Source: Kofleriaceae bacterium
Lineage (GTDB): Bacteria > Myxococcota_A > Polyangia > Haliangiales > Haliangiaceae
DNA: 64,000 nucleotides
Reading direction: 5' to 3'
Assembly: GCA_020633495.1 (NCBI GenBank)
Contig: JACKDR010000007.1
Coordinates: forward strand, 248,001 to 312,000
Below, piece after piece: positions 30,413-37,529 of the stretch. The notes under the pieces were generated by a model. That model saw only the letters and a list, made by a program, of their open reading frames with translations. It was not told the DNA's origin and did no database searches. Made by a program: the position numbers and the translations under genes. Each line of letters begins with the position of its first letter. The first letter of the stretch is position 1.

Positions 30413-32155
30413 CTAGATCGCTGGTGAATCTTCCGCGTGCGCGGTTGTCGCAGCCGGGATCTCGACCCAGAACGTGGTGCCGCGGGGCTCGTTGGGCTCG
30501 ACCCCGACCTCGCCGCCCATGTTCTCGACCAGGTGCTTGACGATGGACAGGCCCAGGCCGGTGCCGCCGATCTCGCGGGAGCGCCCGGGGTCGACCCGGT
30601 AGAAGCGCTCGAAGATGCGCTCGCGGTGGCGCGGCGCCACGCCGGGGCCGTCGTCGCTGATCATCAGGCGGATCCGGGGGCCGCGGCGCTCGGCCTCGAC
30701 CCAGACGTGGCCGCCCTTGTCGTTGTACTTGGTGGCGTTGTCGATCAGGTTGACCAGGACCTGGTCGAGCGCGATCGGGTCGGCCTGGACCTGGAGGTCG
30801 GGGGCGATGTCGGCGGTGACCGTGACGCCGCGCGCCGCCGCGCCGTCGGCCAGCGACGCGGTGGCCTGGGTGACCGCGGCCCGCGCCGACACCGCGGCGA
30901 GCTCGAGGCCGTACTGGCCGGCCTCGAGCCGCGACAGGTCGAGCAGGTCGGCGAGGATCCGGGTCAGCCGCTCGGCGTTGCGGTGCATGCCGTCGATCAG
31001 GCGGTCGGCGATCCTGGGGTCGTCCTTGGCGCCGGAGATCAGCGTCTCGGCGTTGGCGCGGATGATGCTGACCGGGGTGCGCAGCTCGTGCGAGACGTTG
31101 GCGACGAAGTCGCTGCGGATGGTCTCGAGCCGGCGCACCGCGGTGACGTCCTCGAGCAGCAGCAGGCAGCCGCGCCCGGTCGGCAGCGGCACGACCCGCG
31201 CGGTGATCCGCGCGCCGCCGGGCGACTGGACCTCGACCGCGGTCGGGCGGTCGGGGCGGCGCACCAGGTCGACCAGGCCGGGCAGGCGGACGTGATCGAT
31301 GAAGGCCTCGCCCACCGGCACCGTCGGCAGCTCGAGCAGCTCGCGGGCGGCCTCGTTCATGACCGTGATCCGGCGGTCGGCGTCGAGCCCGATGACGCCG
31401 TGGCTGACGCCGTCGAGCACCGACGACAGGATCGCGCGCTCGTGGTCGAGCGCGGCGGCGCCGCGGTCGAGGTCGTCGGCGAGGTGGTTGATCCAGATGC
31501 CGACGTCGCCGAGGTCGTCGCCGTCGACGATCGGCACCCGACGCGACCGGCCCATCGCCATGTCGCGGGTCCGCGCCGACAGGTCGCGGACCGCGCGGTC
31601 CATCAGCCACGACGCCAGCAGCGTCATCAGCAGCGCGACGACGACGCCGACCACCGCGGCGATCGCGATCAGGAAGTGCAGGCGCTGGTAGGCCGGCTGC
31701 AGGTCGAGCGTGGTCTCGGCCAGGCGCAGGACGCCGCGCCGGCCGTCGGCGCGGACCCACGGGGTCGCGACCACGACGCGGCCGCCGCGCCGCGCCACCC
31801 CGACCGTGCCCTCGCCGAGCGCGGTCCGGACCTCGGGCTGGCCCAGGACGTCGTGGGCGCCCTGCGCCCCCGCCGAGGTGCCCAGCGGCGCGCCGTCGGA
31901 GGCGAACACCTCGACCCGCGCGCCGGTGGCGGTCGCGAGCTGCTCGGCGAGCACGCCGGCGGCGTCGTCGTCGAGGTGCGGCGCGCTCTCGACCGCGAGC
32001 CGGGCGACCCGCGCGGCCCGGATCAGCTCGCTCTCGAGGCGGGCGTCGACGGTGGTCGCGACCTCGCGACGCAGCAGCAGGGTCGAGACGAGTCCGACCA
32101 CCAGGATGAGCGCGATCGACGCCGCGAACAGCCGGGTGCGGACTCCGCGCGTCAT
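30413..32155 (-). CDS. phoR: Phosphate-regulon sensor histidine kinase PhoR
   Basis: The product is 580 residues. TM1 (~8-28) and TM2 (~162-184) flank a ~130-residue periplasmic domain, larger than in E. coli PhoR and like Bacillus-type PhoR. HAMP follows at ~185-240, then a PAS domain (~245-340), HisKA with FVANVSHELRTPVS (His356) and HATPase_c with NLIDNATKYN, DDGPGVAP and GGTGLGLSIVKHLVENMGG. The FVANVSHELRTP sequence and tandem with a PhoB gene identify PhoR. It phosphorylates PhoB when phosphate is scarce, normally restrained by Pst and PhoU. The start overlaps the phoB stop as ATGA. It ends 88 bp before pstS, which has a separate promoter. Confidence 0.9.
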   Translation of the reverse strand: MTRGVRTRLFAASIALILVVGLVSTLLLRREVATTVDARLESELIRAARVARLAVESAPHLDDDAAGVLAEQLATATGARVEVFASDGAPLGTSAGAQGAHDVLGQPEVRTALGEGTVGVARRGGRVVVATPWVRADGRRGVLRLAETTLDLQPAYQRLHFLIAIAAVVGVVVALLMTLLASWLMDRAVRDLSARTRDMAMGRSRRVPIVDGDDLGDVGIWINHLADDLDRGAAALDHERAILSSVLDGVSHGVIGLDADRRITVMNEAARELLELPTVPVGEAFIDHVRLPGLVDLVRRPDRPTAVEVQSPGGARITARVVPLPTGRGCLLLLEDVTAVRRLETIRSDFVANVSHELRTPVSIIRANAETLISGAKDDPRIADRLIDGMHRNAERLTRILADLLDLSRLEAGQYGLELAAVSARAAVTQATASLADGAAARGVTVTADIAPDLQVQADPIALDQVLVNLIDNATKYNDKGGHVWVEAERRGPRIRLMISDDGPGVAPRHRERIFERFYRVDPGRSREIGGTGLGLSIVKHLVENMGGEVGVEPNEPRGTTFWVEIPAATTAHAEDSPAI

Positions 32156-32856
32156 CCAGCCTCTTCGTCGGGGTTGTCGCGGAACCGGTAGCCGACGCCG
32201 CGCAGGGTCTCGACGTAGTTGCCGGCGTCGCCGAGCTTCTCGCGCAGGCGCTTGACGTGGGTGTCGACGGTGCGGGTCGTGACCTCGGCGTCGATGCCCC
32301 AGACGTCGCTGAGCAGCGCGTCGCGGGTCTGGACCCGGCCCTTGCGCGACATGAACGCGTAGAGCAGGCGGAACTCGAGCGCGGTGAGGCTGATCTCCTT
32401 GTCGTCGACCCAGGCGCGGTGGGCCTCGCGGTCGACGCGGAGCCGGCCGAAGCGGACGATCTCGGGCTCGGCGTCGGTCTTCTGGGCCCGGCGCAGCAGG
32501 GCGCGGATGCGCAGGATCAGCTCGCGGACGCTGAACGGCTTGACGACGTAGTCGTCGGCGCCGACCTCGAAGCCGACGACCCGATCGATCTCGCTGCCCT
32601 TGGCGGTGCACATGATGATCGGGATCTCGCGCGTGCGCTCGGACTCGCGCAGCCGGCGGCAGACCTCGGTGCCCGACAGATCGGGCAGCATCAGGTCGAG
32701 CACGATCGCGTCGGGCAGGGGATCCTGGTTGGCGGCGTCGACGCCGCCCTGGCCGGTCGCGGCCAGGCGGGTCAGGTAGCCCTCGCGCTGGAGGTTGTAC
32801 TCCAGGGTGGCGGCCAGGTCGGTTTCGTCCTCGACGATCAGGATGAGGCCCTGCAT
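32152..32856 (-). CDS. phoB: Phosphate-regulon response regulator PhoB
   Basis: The product is 234 residues. The receiver spans 1-118 with ILIVEDE acidic pocket, phosphoacceptor Asp54 (VLDLMLPDL), switch Thr84 and Lys106 (YVVKPFS). The OmpR/PhoB winged helix at ~130-228 has LTALEFRLL, SRKGRVQTRDALLSDVWG and the recognition segment TRTVDTHVKRLREKLG, then GVGYRF. It binds tandem 11-bp repeats to activate phosphate-starvation genes. Three such repeats lie 23 bases upstream of its own ATG, implying autoregulation, and others lie before pstS and the porin. phoR follows with an ATGA overlap. Confidence 0.93.
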   Translation of the reverse strand: MQGLILIVEDETDLAATLEYNLQREGYLTRLAATGQGGVDAANQDPLPDAIVLDLMLPDLSGTEVCRRLRESERTREIPIIMCTAKGSEIDRVVGFEVGADDYVVKPFSVRELILRIRALLRRAQKTDAEPEIVRFGRLRVDREAHRAWVDDKEISLTALEFRLLYAFMSRKGRVQTRDALLSDVWGIDAEVTTRTVDTHVKRLREKLGDAGNYVETLRGVGYRFRDNPDEEAG

Positions 32857-32879
32857 GGTCCAGCCTTAGCACGCACGAC

Positions 32880-32908
32880 GTTACACCCCCGTGACGTCGT
32901 GGTGACGG
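32880..32908 (-). promoter_or_regulatory. Putative PHO box of phoBR
   Basis: On the minus strand CCGTCAC (32902-32908), ACGTCAC (32891-32897) and GTGTAAC (32880-32886) repeat with an exact 11-bp period. A further related unit ACGTCGC lies upstream at a 10-bp step. A TAAGGC -10-like hexamer lies six bases before the phoB ATG. Confidence 0.65.
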
Positions 32909-32965
32909 CCTGCGACGTCCGTGTCATCGCGGCGCCGGCGGATCCCCGGCGGCGGCCGGCGTGGC

Positions 32966-33259
32966 TCAGGGCAGCTCGATGACGGGGTCGTCGTCGTTGC
33001 GCCGGTACAGCAGGATCGTGTTGCCCAGGACCTGGGCGACCTGGCTCTGGGTCCGGGTCGCGAGATCCTCGGCGGCCTCGTGGCGGTCGAGCGCGGCGGC
33101 CTCGAGCAGCTTCACCTTGATCAGCTCGTGATCGGTGAGGGCCTGCGAGACGGCCAGGACGAACGGCTCGCTGAGGCCGTCCTTGCCGATGTGGGCCACC
33201 GGCGCCATGGCGTGACCCAGGGCGCGGAGGTGGCGGCGCTGCTTGCCGGTGAGGGACAT
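32966..33259 (-). CDS. YhbY-family (CRM domain) RNA-binding protein
   Basis: The product is 97 residues, the full length of the family. It begins LTGKQRRHLRALGH, followed by APVAHIGKDGLSEPFV, whose IGKxGL loop is the conserved RNA-binding GxxG of CRM domains, and ALTDHELIKVKLLEA. YhbY associates with pre-50S ribosomal particles in E. coli. The ATG at 33259 starts exactly at the family's N-terminus; the frame runs further upstream only by chance. A terminator hairpin of the upstream gene lies five bases before it, so it has its own promoter or relies on read-through; its T4 run adjoins the ATG. Confidence 0.9.
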   Translation of the reverse strand: MSLTGKQRRHLRALGHAMAPVAHIGKDGLSEPFVLAVSQALTDHELIKVKLLEAAALDRHEAAEDLATRTQSQVAQVLGNTILLYRRNDDDPVIELP

Positions 33260-33263
33260 GAAA

Positions 33264-33290
33264 AGGGCGCCCGTTGTAGCCGGGCGCCCT
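33264..33290 (-). terminator. Intrinsic terminator of the MYXO-CTERM protein gene
   Basis: A perfect 10-bp GC stem (AGGGCGCCCG with CGGGCGCCCT on the plus strand), 7-base loop and a TTTT run on the minus strand form the best intrinsic terminator in the window. It sits directly between the MYXO-CTERM gene and the YhbY start. Confidence 0.75.
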
Positions 33291-33339
33291 GCGGGGAGCA
33301 AGCGGAGATGTGCGCCGCGGCCGGCGCGACGGCCCGCGG

Positions 33340-34575
33340 CTAGGCGCGGCGGCGCCGCGCCAGCAGGCCGACCAGGGCCAGGCCCAGCAGGCCCAGCGAC
33401 GAGCCCGAGCCGCCGCCGGCCGAGCAGCCGCTGACCAGCTCCGAGGGCGACGGGTCGTCGGGGTTGCCGCCGGCGCCGGGGTCGTCGGGGTTGCCGCCGG
33501 TGCCGTCGCCGCCGCCGCCCGAGGTCGACAGCTGGACGGTGATCTGCGCGGTGCCGACCTGCTCGCCGCTGTCGTAGGCGCGGGTCTCGACCTGGTGGGC
33601 GCCGGCGCTCAGCGACGGGCTGGTCGTGAACGTGAACGGCGCCGACGACAGGGTCTCGGCCAGGGCGCCGTCGATCCACAGCTCGACCCGGGCCACCGCG
33701 CCGTCGTCCGAGGCCGACGCCGACACCGCGAAGCCGGGCGCCACCGTGGCGCCGTCGGCCGGCGACGTGATCGCGACGGTCGGGATCGTGTCGGTGCCGG
33801 CCGGCCCGATGCGCTGCATCAGGAACTGGTAGCTGTTCTGGTTGGTGCCGCACTCGCCCTGCAGGCCGCACTGCCGCGACTGGTACTCGCCGCAGCTGAC
33901 GCTCTGGTCCTTGAACGACTGCAGGCCGTTGTACTGCAGGTAGGTCATCGGGTCCGACGCCAGCAGCTCGTGGTCGGCGCCGAACGAGTGCGCGGTCTCC
34001 TGGCCGACGACCTCGCAGATGGTCTCGGCGTCGCCGCCGAAGGCGTCGGCGAACGTGAAGACGATCGAGTTGGGGATGACGTTGCAGCCGATCGTGAACG
34101 GCGACACGCCGCCGACGTTGGGGTCCATGCCGATGACGCCGGGCTGGGTCGTGACGATCGACTCGTAGTGCGGGACGTTGCCGGGGTCGACGTCGGTGAC
34201 GACGACGTTGAAGGGCGCCCACATGTTGCGGACGCACGACATGATCTGGTCCCACTTGGCCTGGGTCGTGGACCACGCCGGCACCGCGGTGGTCTGGCTG
34301 ACCAGCGTCGAGCGGTTGGTGCGGGCGTCGTTGTCGCCGGGGCTGAGCGTGGTCCCGACGTGGTTCATGTAGATGATCGTCTGGCCGGCGGCGGCGAGGA
34401 CGCCGGTCGAGGGCAGGACCTGCCGGACCGTCTGCACGCCGGTCGGCTTCTCCGCGACCATCCAGCCCTGCACCGGGGCGACGTAGGGCTCGGGGGCGGA
34501 TTCGTGCGACTCCGCCAGGGCGGTGGCGGGGAGGGTGAGCAACGAGCCGAGGATGGCAAGACGGAGGGTTCGCAT
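33340..34575 (-). CDS. MYXO-CTERM surface protein with degenerate metzincin-like zinc site
   Basis: The product is 411 residues. A signal peptide (1-21) is followed by a domain containing QETAHSFGADHE at 192-203 with a Met-turn-like DPMTY at 209-212. That matches the HExxHxxGxxH metzincin motif except that the first His is Gln192. Residues ~245-340 are an Ig-like domain (VAITSPADGATV). A Gly/Asn/Asp/Pro repeat linker leads to the MYXO-CTERM tail: Cys in SGCSAGGG, a hydrophobic helix and ARRRRA. Myxobacterial MYXO-CTERM proteins are processed by myxosortase and placed on the cell surface. It is probably a secreted protease or an inactive, binding-only relative. A terminator follows its stop. 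Confidence 0.8.
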   Translation of the reverse strand: MRTLRLAILGSLLTLPATALAESHESAPEPYVAPVQGWMVAEKPTGVQTVRQVLPSTGVLAAAGQTIIYMNHVGTTLSPGDNDARTNRSTLVSQTTAVPAWSTTQAKWDQIMSCVRNMWAPFNVVVTDVDPGNVPHYESIVTTQPGVIGMDPNVGGVSPFTIGCNVIPNSIVFTFADAFGGDAETICEVVGQETAHSFGADHELLASDPMTYLQYNGLQSFKDQSVSCGEYQSRQCGLQGECGTNQNSYQFLMQRIGPAGTDTIPTVAITSPADGATVAPGFAVSASASDDGAVARVELWIDGALAETLSSAPFTFTTSPSLSAGAHQVETRAYDSGEQVGTAQITVQLSTSGGGGDGTGGNPDDPGAGGNPDDPSPSELVSGCSAGGGSGSSLGLLGLALVGLLARRRRA

Positions 34576-34618
34576 CGTGGGGGCCCCTGGGGTGGTTGGT
34601 CCGGCACCGGGACCTAGA

Positions 34619-34631
34619 GCACGTCACGTGC
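34619..34631. promoter_or_regulatory. Palindrome upstream of the MYXO-CTERM gene
   Basis: GCACGT and ACGTGC are perfect inverted arms around one base, about 44 bases upstream of the ATG at 34575. This is a plausible regulator site; no regulator can be named. Confidence 0.35.
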
Positions 34632-34786
34632 CGCGCTGGGGTCATCGAACCGCAGTTACTCTCGCCATGGATCTCCAGGGGTTGGCTCGAGGCGGGGGCC
34701 GCCCGCGACACCCTCGAGGTGGGTGCTGGACGCAGGACGTGGAGACTCACCCCCCATGGAGGCGAGCGGTCGCAGCCATGCCAGGG

Positions 34787-34814
34787 CCGGTCAGCGCACC
34801 GCGGTGCGGACCGG
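34787..34814 (-). terminator. Hairpin terminator candidate after the Xaa-Pro aminopeptidase gene
   Basis: CCGGTC pairs with GACCGG, and inside it CGCACC pairs with GGTGCG across a small bulge, giving a 12-bp stem starting nine bases after the stop at 34823. No T-tract is present. The remainder of the 247-bp gap to 34575 shows no gene. Confidence 0.45.
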
Positions 34815-34822
34815 CGCGGCGA

Positions 34823-36130
34823 TCAGCCGCAGGCGGCCTCGACGTCGTCGATCGACGTCGGCGCGCGGGCGGTCAGGACCTCGTGGCCGTCGGCGGTGAT
34901 GACGACGTCGTCCTCGATGCGGACGCCGATGCCGCGGTACTCGGCGGGGACGTCGGCGGCGTCGACCGCGACGTACAGGCCGGGCTCGATCGTGATCACC
35001 ATGCCGGCCTCGAGCGGGCGGGCCGCGCCGGACCGGGTGTAGGCGCCGACGTCGTGGACGTCCATGCCCAGCCAGTGCGAGGTGCCGTGCATGTAGAAGC
35101 GCTTGTACGAGGCGTCGGCGATGCGGTCGTCGACCGAGCCGGCGAGCAGGCCGAGGTCGACCATCGCCTGGGTCAGGCGGCGGATGCAGTGCTCGTGGAG
35201 GCGGTCGAGGGTGGCGCCCGGGGCGGCCAGCTCGATCGCGCCGCGCTGGGCGTCGAGCACCGCCTCGTAGATCGCGCGCTGCGGCCCGGTGAACCGGCCG
35301 CTGGCCGGGAACGTGCGGGTCACGTCGGCGGTGTAGTGGCCGTACTCGCAGCCGGCGTCGACCAGCACCAGGTCGCCCTCGGCGATCGCGCAGGCGTTGT
35401 CGACGTAGTGCAGCACGGTCGCGTTCTCGCCGGCGCCGACGATCGTGCCGTAGCCGGGGCCGGCGCCGCCGCGGTGGCGGAAGGTGTAGTCGATCACCGC
35501 CTCGAGCTCGTACTCGAAGGTGCCGGGGCGGCCCGCCGCCATCGCGGCGAGGTGGGCATCGACGGTGATCGCCGCGGCCTTGCGCAGCACCGCCAGCTCC
35601 TCGGGGCTCTTGATCAGGCGCTGCTCGTGGAGCGCGACCCGCGGATCGACGACCGCGCGGGGCGGGCGGCGGCCGCGCTTCTCGGTGCGGCGCAGGCGGG
35701 CCAGCGCCGCGGTGATGACCTTGTCCATCGCGTCGTCGAGGCCCAGCGAGTAGTGCAGCTCCTCGTGGTTGGCGATCAGGTCCCAGAGCCGGGTCGACAG
35801 CTCGGCGATCGGGTACGCGGCGTCGGCGCCGTAGCGGTCGCGCGCGCCCTCGATGCCGGCGCGGCGGCCGTCCCAGACCTCCATCTCGGGGTCGCGCGGC
35901 CGCACGAACATCACGACGCGCTCGGCGTCGGCGTTGCCGCGCAGCACCAGCACCGCCTCGGGCTCGGTGAAGCCGGTGAGGTAGTGCAGGTCGGAGTGCT
36001 GGCGGAACCGGTAGTGGCTGTCGCCGTTGCGCACCCGCTCCGGCAGCGACGCGACCACGGCGACGCCGCCGGGGCCCAGGGCACGCAGGTACGCCTCGCG
36101 GCGGGCGGCGAAGACCGACGGATCGAGCAT
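34823..36130 (-). CDS. pepP: Xaa-Pro aminopeptidase (peptidase M24B)
   Basis: The product is 435 residues, the usual PepP length. The N-terminal domain (HYRFRQHSDLHYLTGFTEPEAVLVL) is the AMP_N module. The pita-bread domain has all five metal ligands: the two Asp in VDAGCEYGHYTADVTRTF, the His in MHGTSHWLGMDVHD, the Glu in TIEPGLY and the Glu in GVRIEDDV. It removes N-terminal residues preceding proline from peptides in the cytoplasm. The ATG at 36130 is chosen because similarity begins there, and the -10-like TATAGA lies seven bases before it. The gene is followed by a hairpin. Confidence 0.9.
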   Translation of the reverse strand: MLDPSVFAARREAYLRALGPGGVAVVASLPERVRNGDSHYRFRQHSDLHYLTGFTEPEAVLVLRGNADAERVVMFVRPRDPEMEVWDGRRAGIEGARDRYGADAAYPIAELSTRLWDLIANHEELHYSLGLDDAMDKVITAALARLRRTEKRGRRPPRAVVDPRVALHEQRLIKSPEELAVLRKAAAITVDAHLAAMAAGRPGTFEYELEAVIDYTFRHRGGAGPGYGTIVGAGENATVLHYVDNACAIAEGDLVLVDAGCEYGHYTADVTRTFPASGRFTGPQRAIYEAVLDAQRGAIELAAPGATLDRLHEHCIRRLTQAMVDLGLLAGSVDDRIADASYKRFYMHGTSHWLGMDVHDVGAYTRSGAARPLEAGMVITIEPGLYVAVDAADVPAEYRGIGVRIEDDVVITADGHEVLTARAPTSIDDVEAACG

Positions 36131-36137
36131 CGACGGA

Positions 36138-36143
36138 TCTATA
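36138..36143 (-). promoter_or_regulatory. Putative -10 element seven bases before the Xaa-Pro aminopeptidase ATG
   Basis: Minus-strand TATAGA is followed by seven bases and the ATG at 36130, the same spacing as at 12118 and 15612. Confidence 0.45.
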
Positions 36144-36189
36144 TCACCCAGCGCAACCCGCGCGGCGACCGCCGCGCCCGTCGCTGGGG

Positions 36190-37017
36190 TCAGGTCTCTT
36201 CGACGAACCGGACCAGGTCCTCGTCGACCGAGCGCCGCGACGTCACCGCCAGGCGGGCCAGCTCGTCGAGGGTGGGCGACGGCCGGGCCTCGGCGGCCCG
36301 CTCGAACACCAGGATCGGGACCTCTCCGAGCCCCGGGGTCTCGCGCAGGGTCCGGACCACGTCCAGGCTGGTGCCACCGTCGGCGCCGCTGGCGACGTCC
36401 AGGATGATCGCCCGCGGCTCGAGCGCGGCGGCCAGCCGCGGCAGCTGGGCGGTCACCCGGGTCATCGACACCACCGTGTAGCCGCGGGCCGACAGCAGGG
36501 CGTCGAGCCGCTGCAGCGCGGCGCGGTCGCGGTCGATCAGCAGGACGACGCCGCGATCCGGCTCGGCGCCGGGGTCGGCGTGGGCGGCGTCGGCGGTCAC
36601 GTCCTCGACCGCGATCTCCATGGTCTGGTCGCCGCCGGAGCGGTAGACCGCCAGCGCGACCTTGTTGAGCAGCTCGTCGAGATCGAAGGGCTTCTCGATG
36701 ACGTCGGTGGCGCCGAAGCGGACGCCGCCGTCCTGGGACAGGCCGTGCACCGCGGTCATGACCACGACCGGGACGTCGGCGTGACCCAGATCGCGTAGCG
36801 CGTCCAGGAACTGCCGGCCGTTCATCCCCGGCATCATGAGGTCCAGCAGGATCGCGTCCGGGCGGTGGGCGGCGATCTTGGTGATCGCGTCGGCGCCGTC
36901 GCTGGCCTTGTCGACCAGGTAGCCCTCGTCGGACAAGAGGCTCCCGACGGTGTCTCGGACGAGCGTCTCGTCGTCGACGACCAGGATGCGTCCCCCCTTC
37001 GTCACGGTGCTCCCCAT
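36190..37017 (-). CDS. Tandem-receiver response regulator without output domain
   Basis: The product is 275 residues. The first receiver (10-125) is intact: ILVVDDE acidic pair, Asp59 in LLDLMMPGM, Thr in VVMTAV and Lys in IEKPFD. A short linker leads to a second receiver-like fold (~155-270) with VVLLIDRDRAAL and AIILDVASG; it keeps a possible Asp but lacks the conserved Lys and Thr/Ser, so it is probably degenerate. There is no DNA-binding domain, so output is through protein contacts. It is divergent from the PP2C cluster across 56 bp, suggesting shared control. The last ~20 residues (SRRSVDEDLVRFVEET) form a charged tail. Confidence 0.8.
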   Translation of the reverse strand: MGSTVTKGGRILVVDDETLVRDTVGSLLSDEGYLVDKASDGADAITKIAAHRPDAILLDLMMPGMNGRQFLDALRDLGHADVPVVVMTAVHGLSQDGGVRFGATDVIEKPFDLDELLNKVALAVYRSGGDQTMEIAVEDVTADAAHADPGAEPDRGVVLLIDRDRAALQRLDALLSARGYTVVSMTRVTAQLPRLAAALEPRAIILDVASGADGGTSLDVVRTLRETPGLGEVPILVFERAAEARPSPTLDELARLAVTSRRSVDEDLVRFVEET

Positions 37018-37060
37018 CGTGAGTACCCGCGCACTGTACCACGCGCCCCGCCGGGCGGTG

Positions 37061-37066
37061 TAGCAT
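37061..37066 (+). promoter_or_regulatory. Putative -10 element of the PP2C cluster
   Basis: TAGCAT lies seven bases before the ATG at 37074 in the 56-bp gap shared with the divergent receiver gene, again implying a transcript that begins near the start codon. Confidence 0.4.
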
Positions 37067-37073
37067 CGGCTCG

Positions 37074-37529
37074 ATGGCGACGCCGGCCGACCACGCGGCC
37101 CATCTGGAGTCCTTGCGTCCGGCCGTGCTGGCCCGCCTGGTCGAGATCCGAGGATCTCTGGATCACGCGCTGGGGCGCGTCCCCGAGGCCGAGGCCCGGG
37201 AGCACCTCGACGCGGTCTTGCGTCACATGCAGGCGTACATCGCGACCTGGGACTGGCGGCTCCATCGGGCGTTCTTGCAGTCGTACCTGGCGCTGCGCGC
37301 CGGCGACGGCATGAGCTCCGACGACGTCATCCACGTCCTGGCCGCGGTCGGCGACGTCGTCGTCGAGGCGGTCCGGGCCCAGGCCCGGAGCTCGACCGAC
37401 CAGGAGGTCGTGGTCGCCGTGACCAAGGTCAACGCCCACACCGTGCGCGGCGTCATCGACCTGGTCGCCGAGGAGCTGGAGCGCCGCCGCGCCCAGCGCG
37501 ACCAGCTGCTGCGCGGAGGGGCGCCGTGA
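37074..37529 (+). CDS. Small helical protein, first gene of the PP2C cluster
   Basis: The product is 151 residues, predicted all-alpha and cytosolic, with no recognised family. Segments such as HLDAVLRHMQAYIATWDWRLHRAFLQSYL, VIHVLAAVGDVVVEAV and HTVRGVIDLVAEELERR look like a four- or five-helix bundle ending in a charged helix. By eye it resembles residues ~285-400 of the adjacent phosphatase (AENLAHGWLDRGG, LRLILDILHHACGQVVADV, GGVLGEQL), with helix lengths and spacing alike. It may be a sensor or partner-binding module comparable to RsbRD N-terminal helical domains, but that is speculative. Its stop overlaps the phosphatase GTG as GTGA, so the pair is translationally coupled. Confidence 0.75.
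   Translation: MATPADHAAHLESLRPAVLARLVEIRGSLDHALGRVPEAEAREHLDAVLRHMQAYIATWDWRLHRAFLQSYLALRAGDGMSSDDVIHVLAAVGDVVVEAVRAQARSSTDQEVVVAVTKVNAHTVRGVIDLVAEELERRRAQRDQLLRGGAP

Noticed and set aside
33440..33505. Tandem DNA repeats in the MYXO-CTERM gene as a separate repeat element
   Set aside because: They encode the Asn-Pro-Asp-Asp-Pro-Gly linker of the protein and are explained by coding of a flexible tether.
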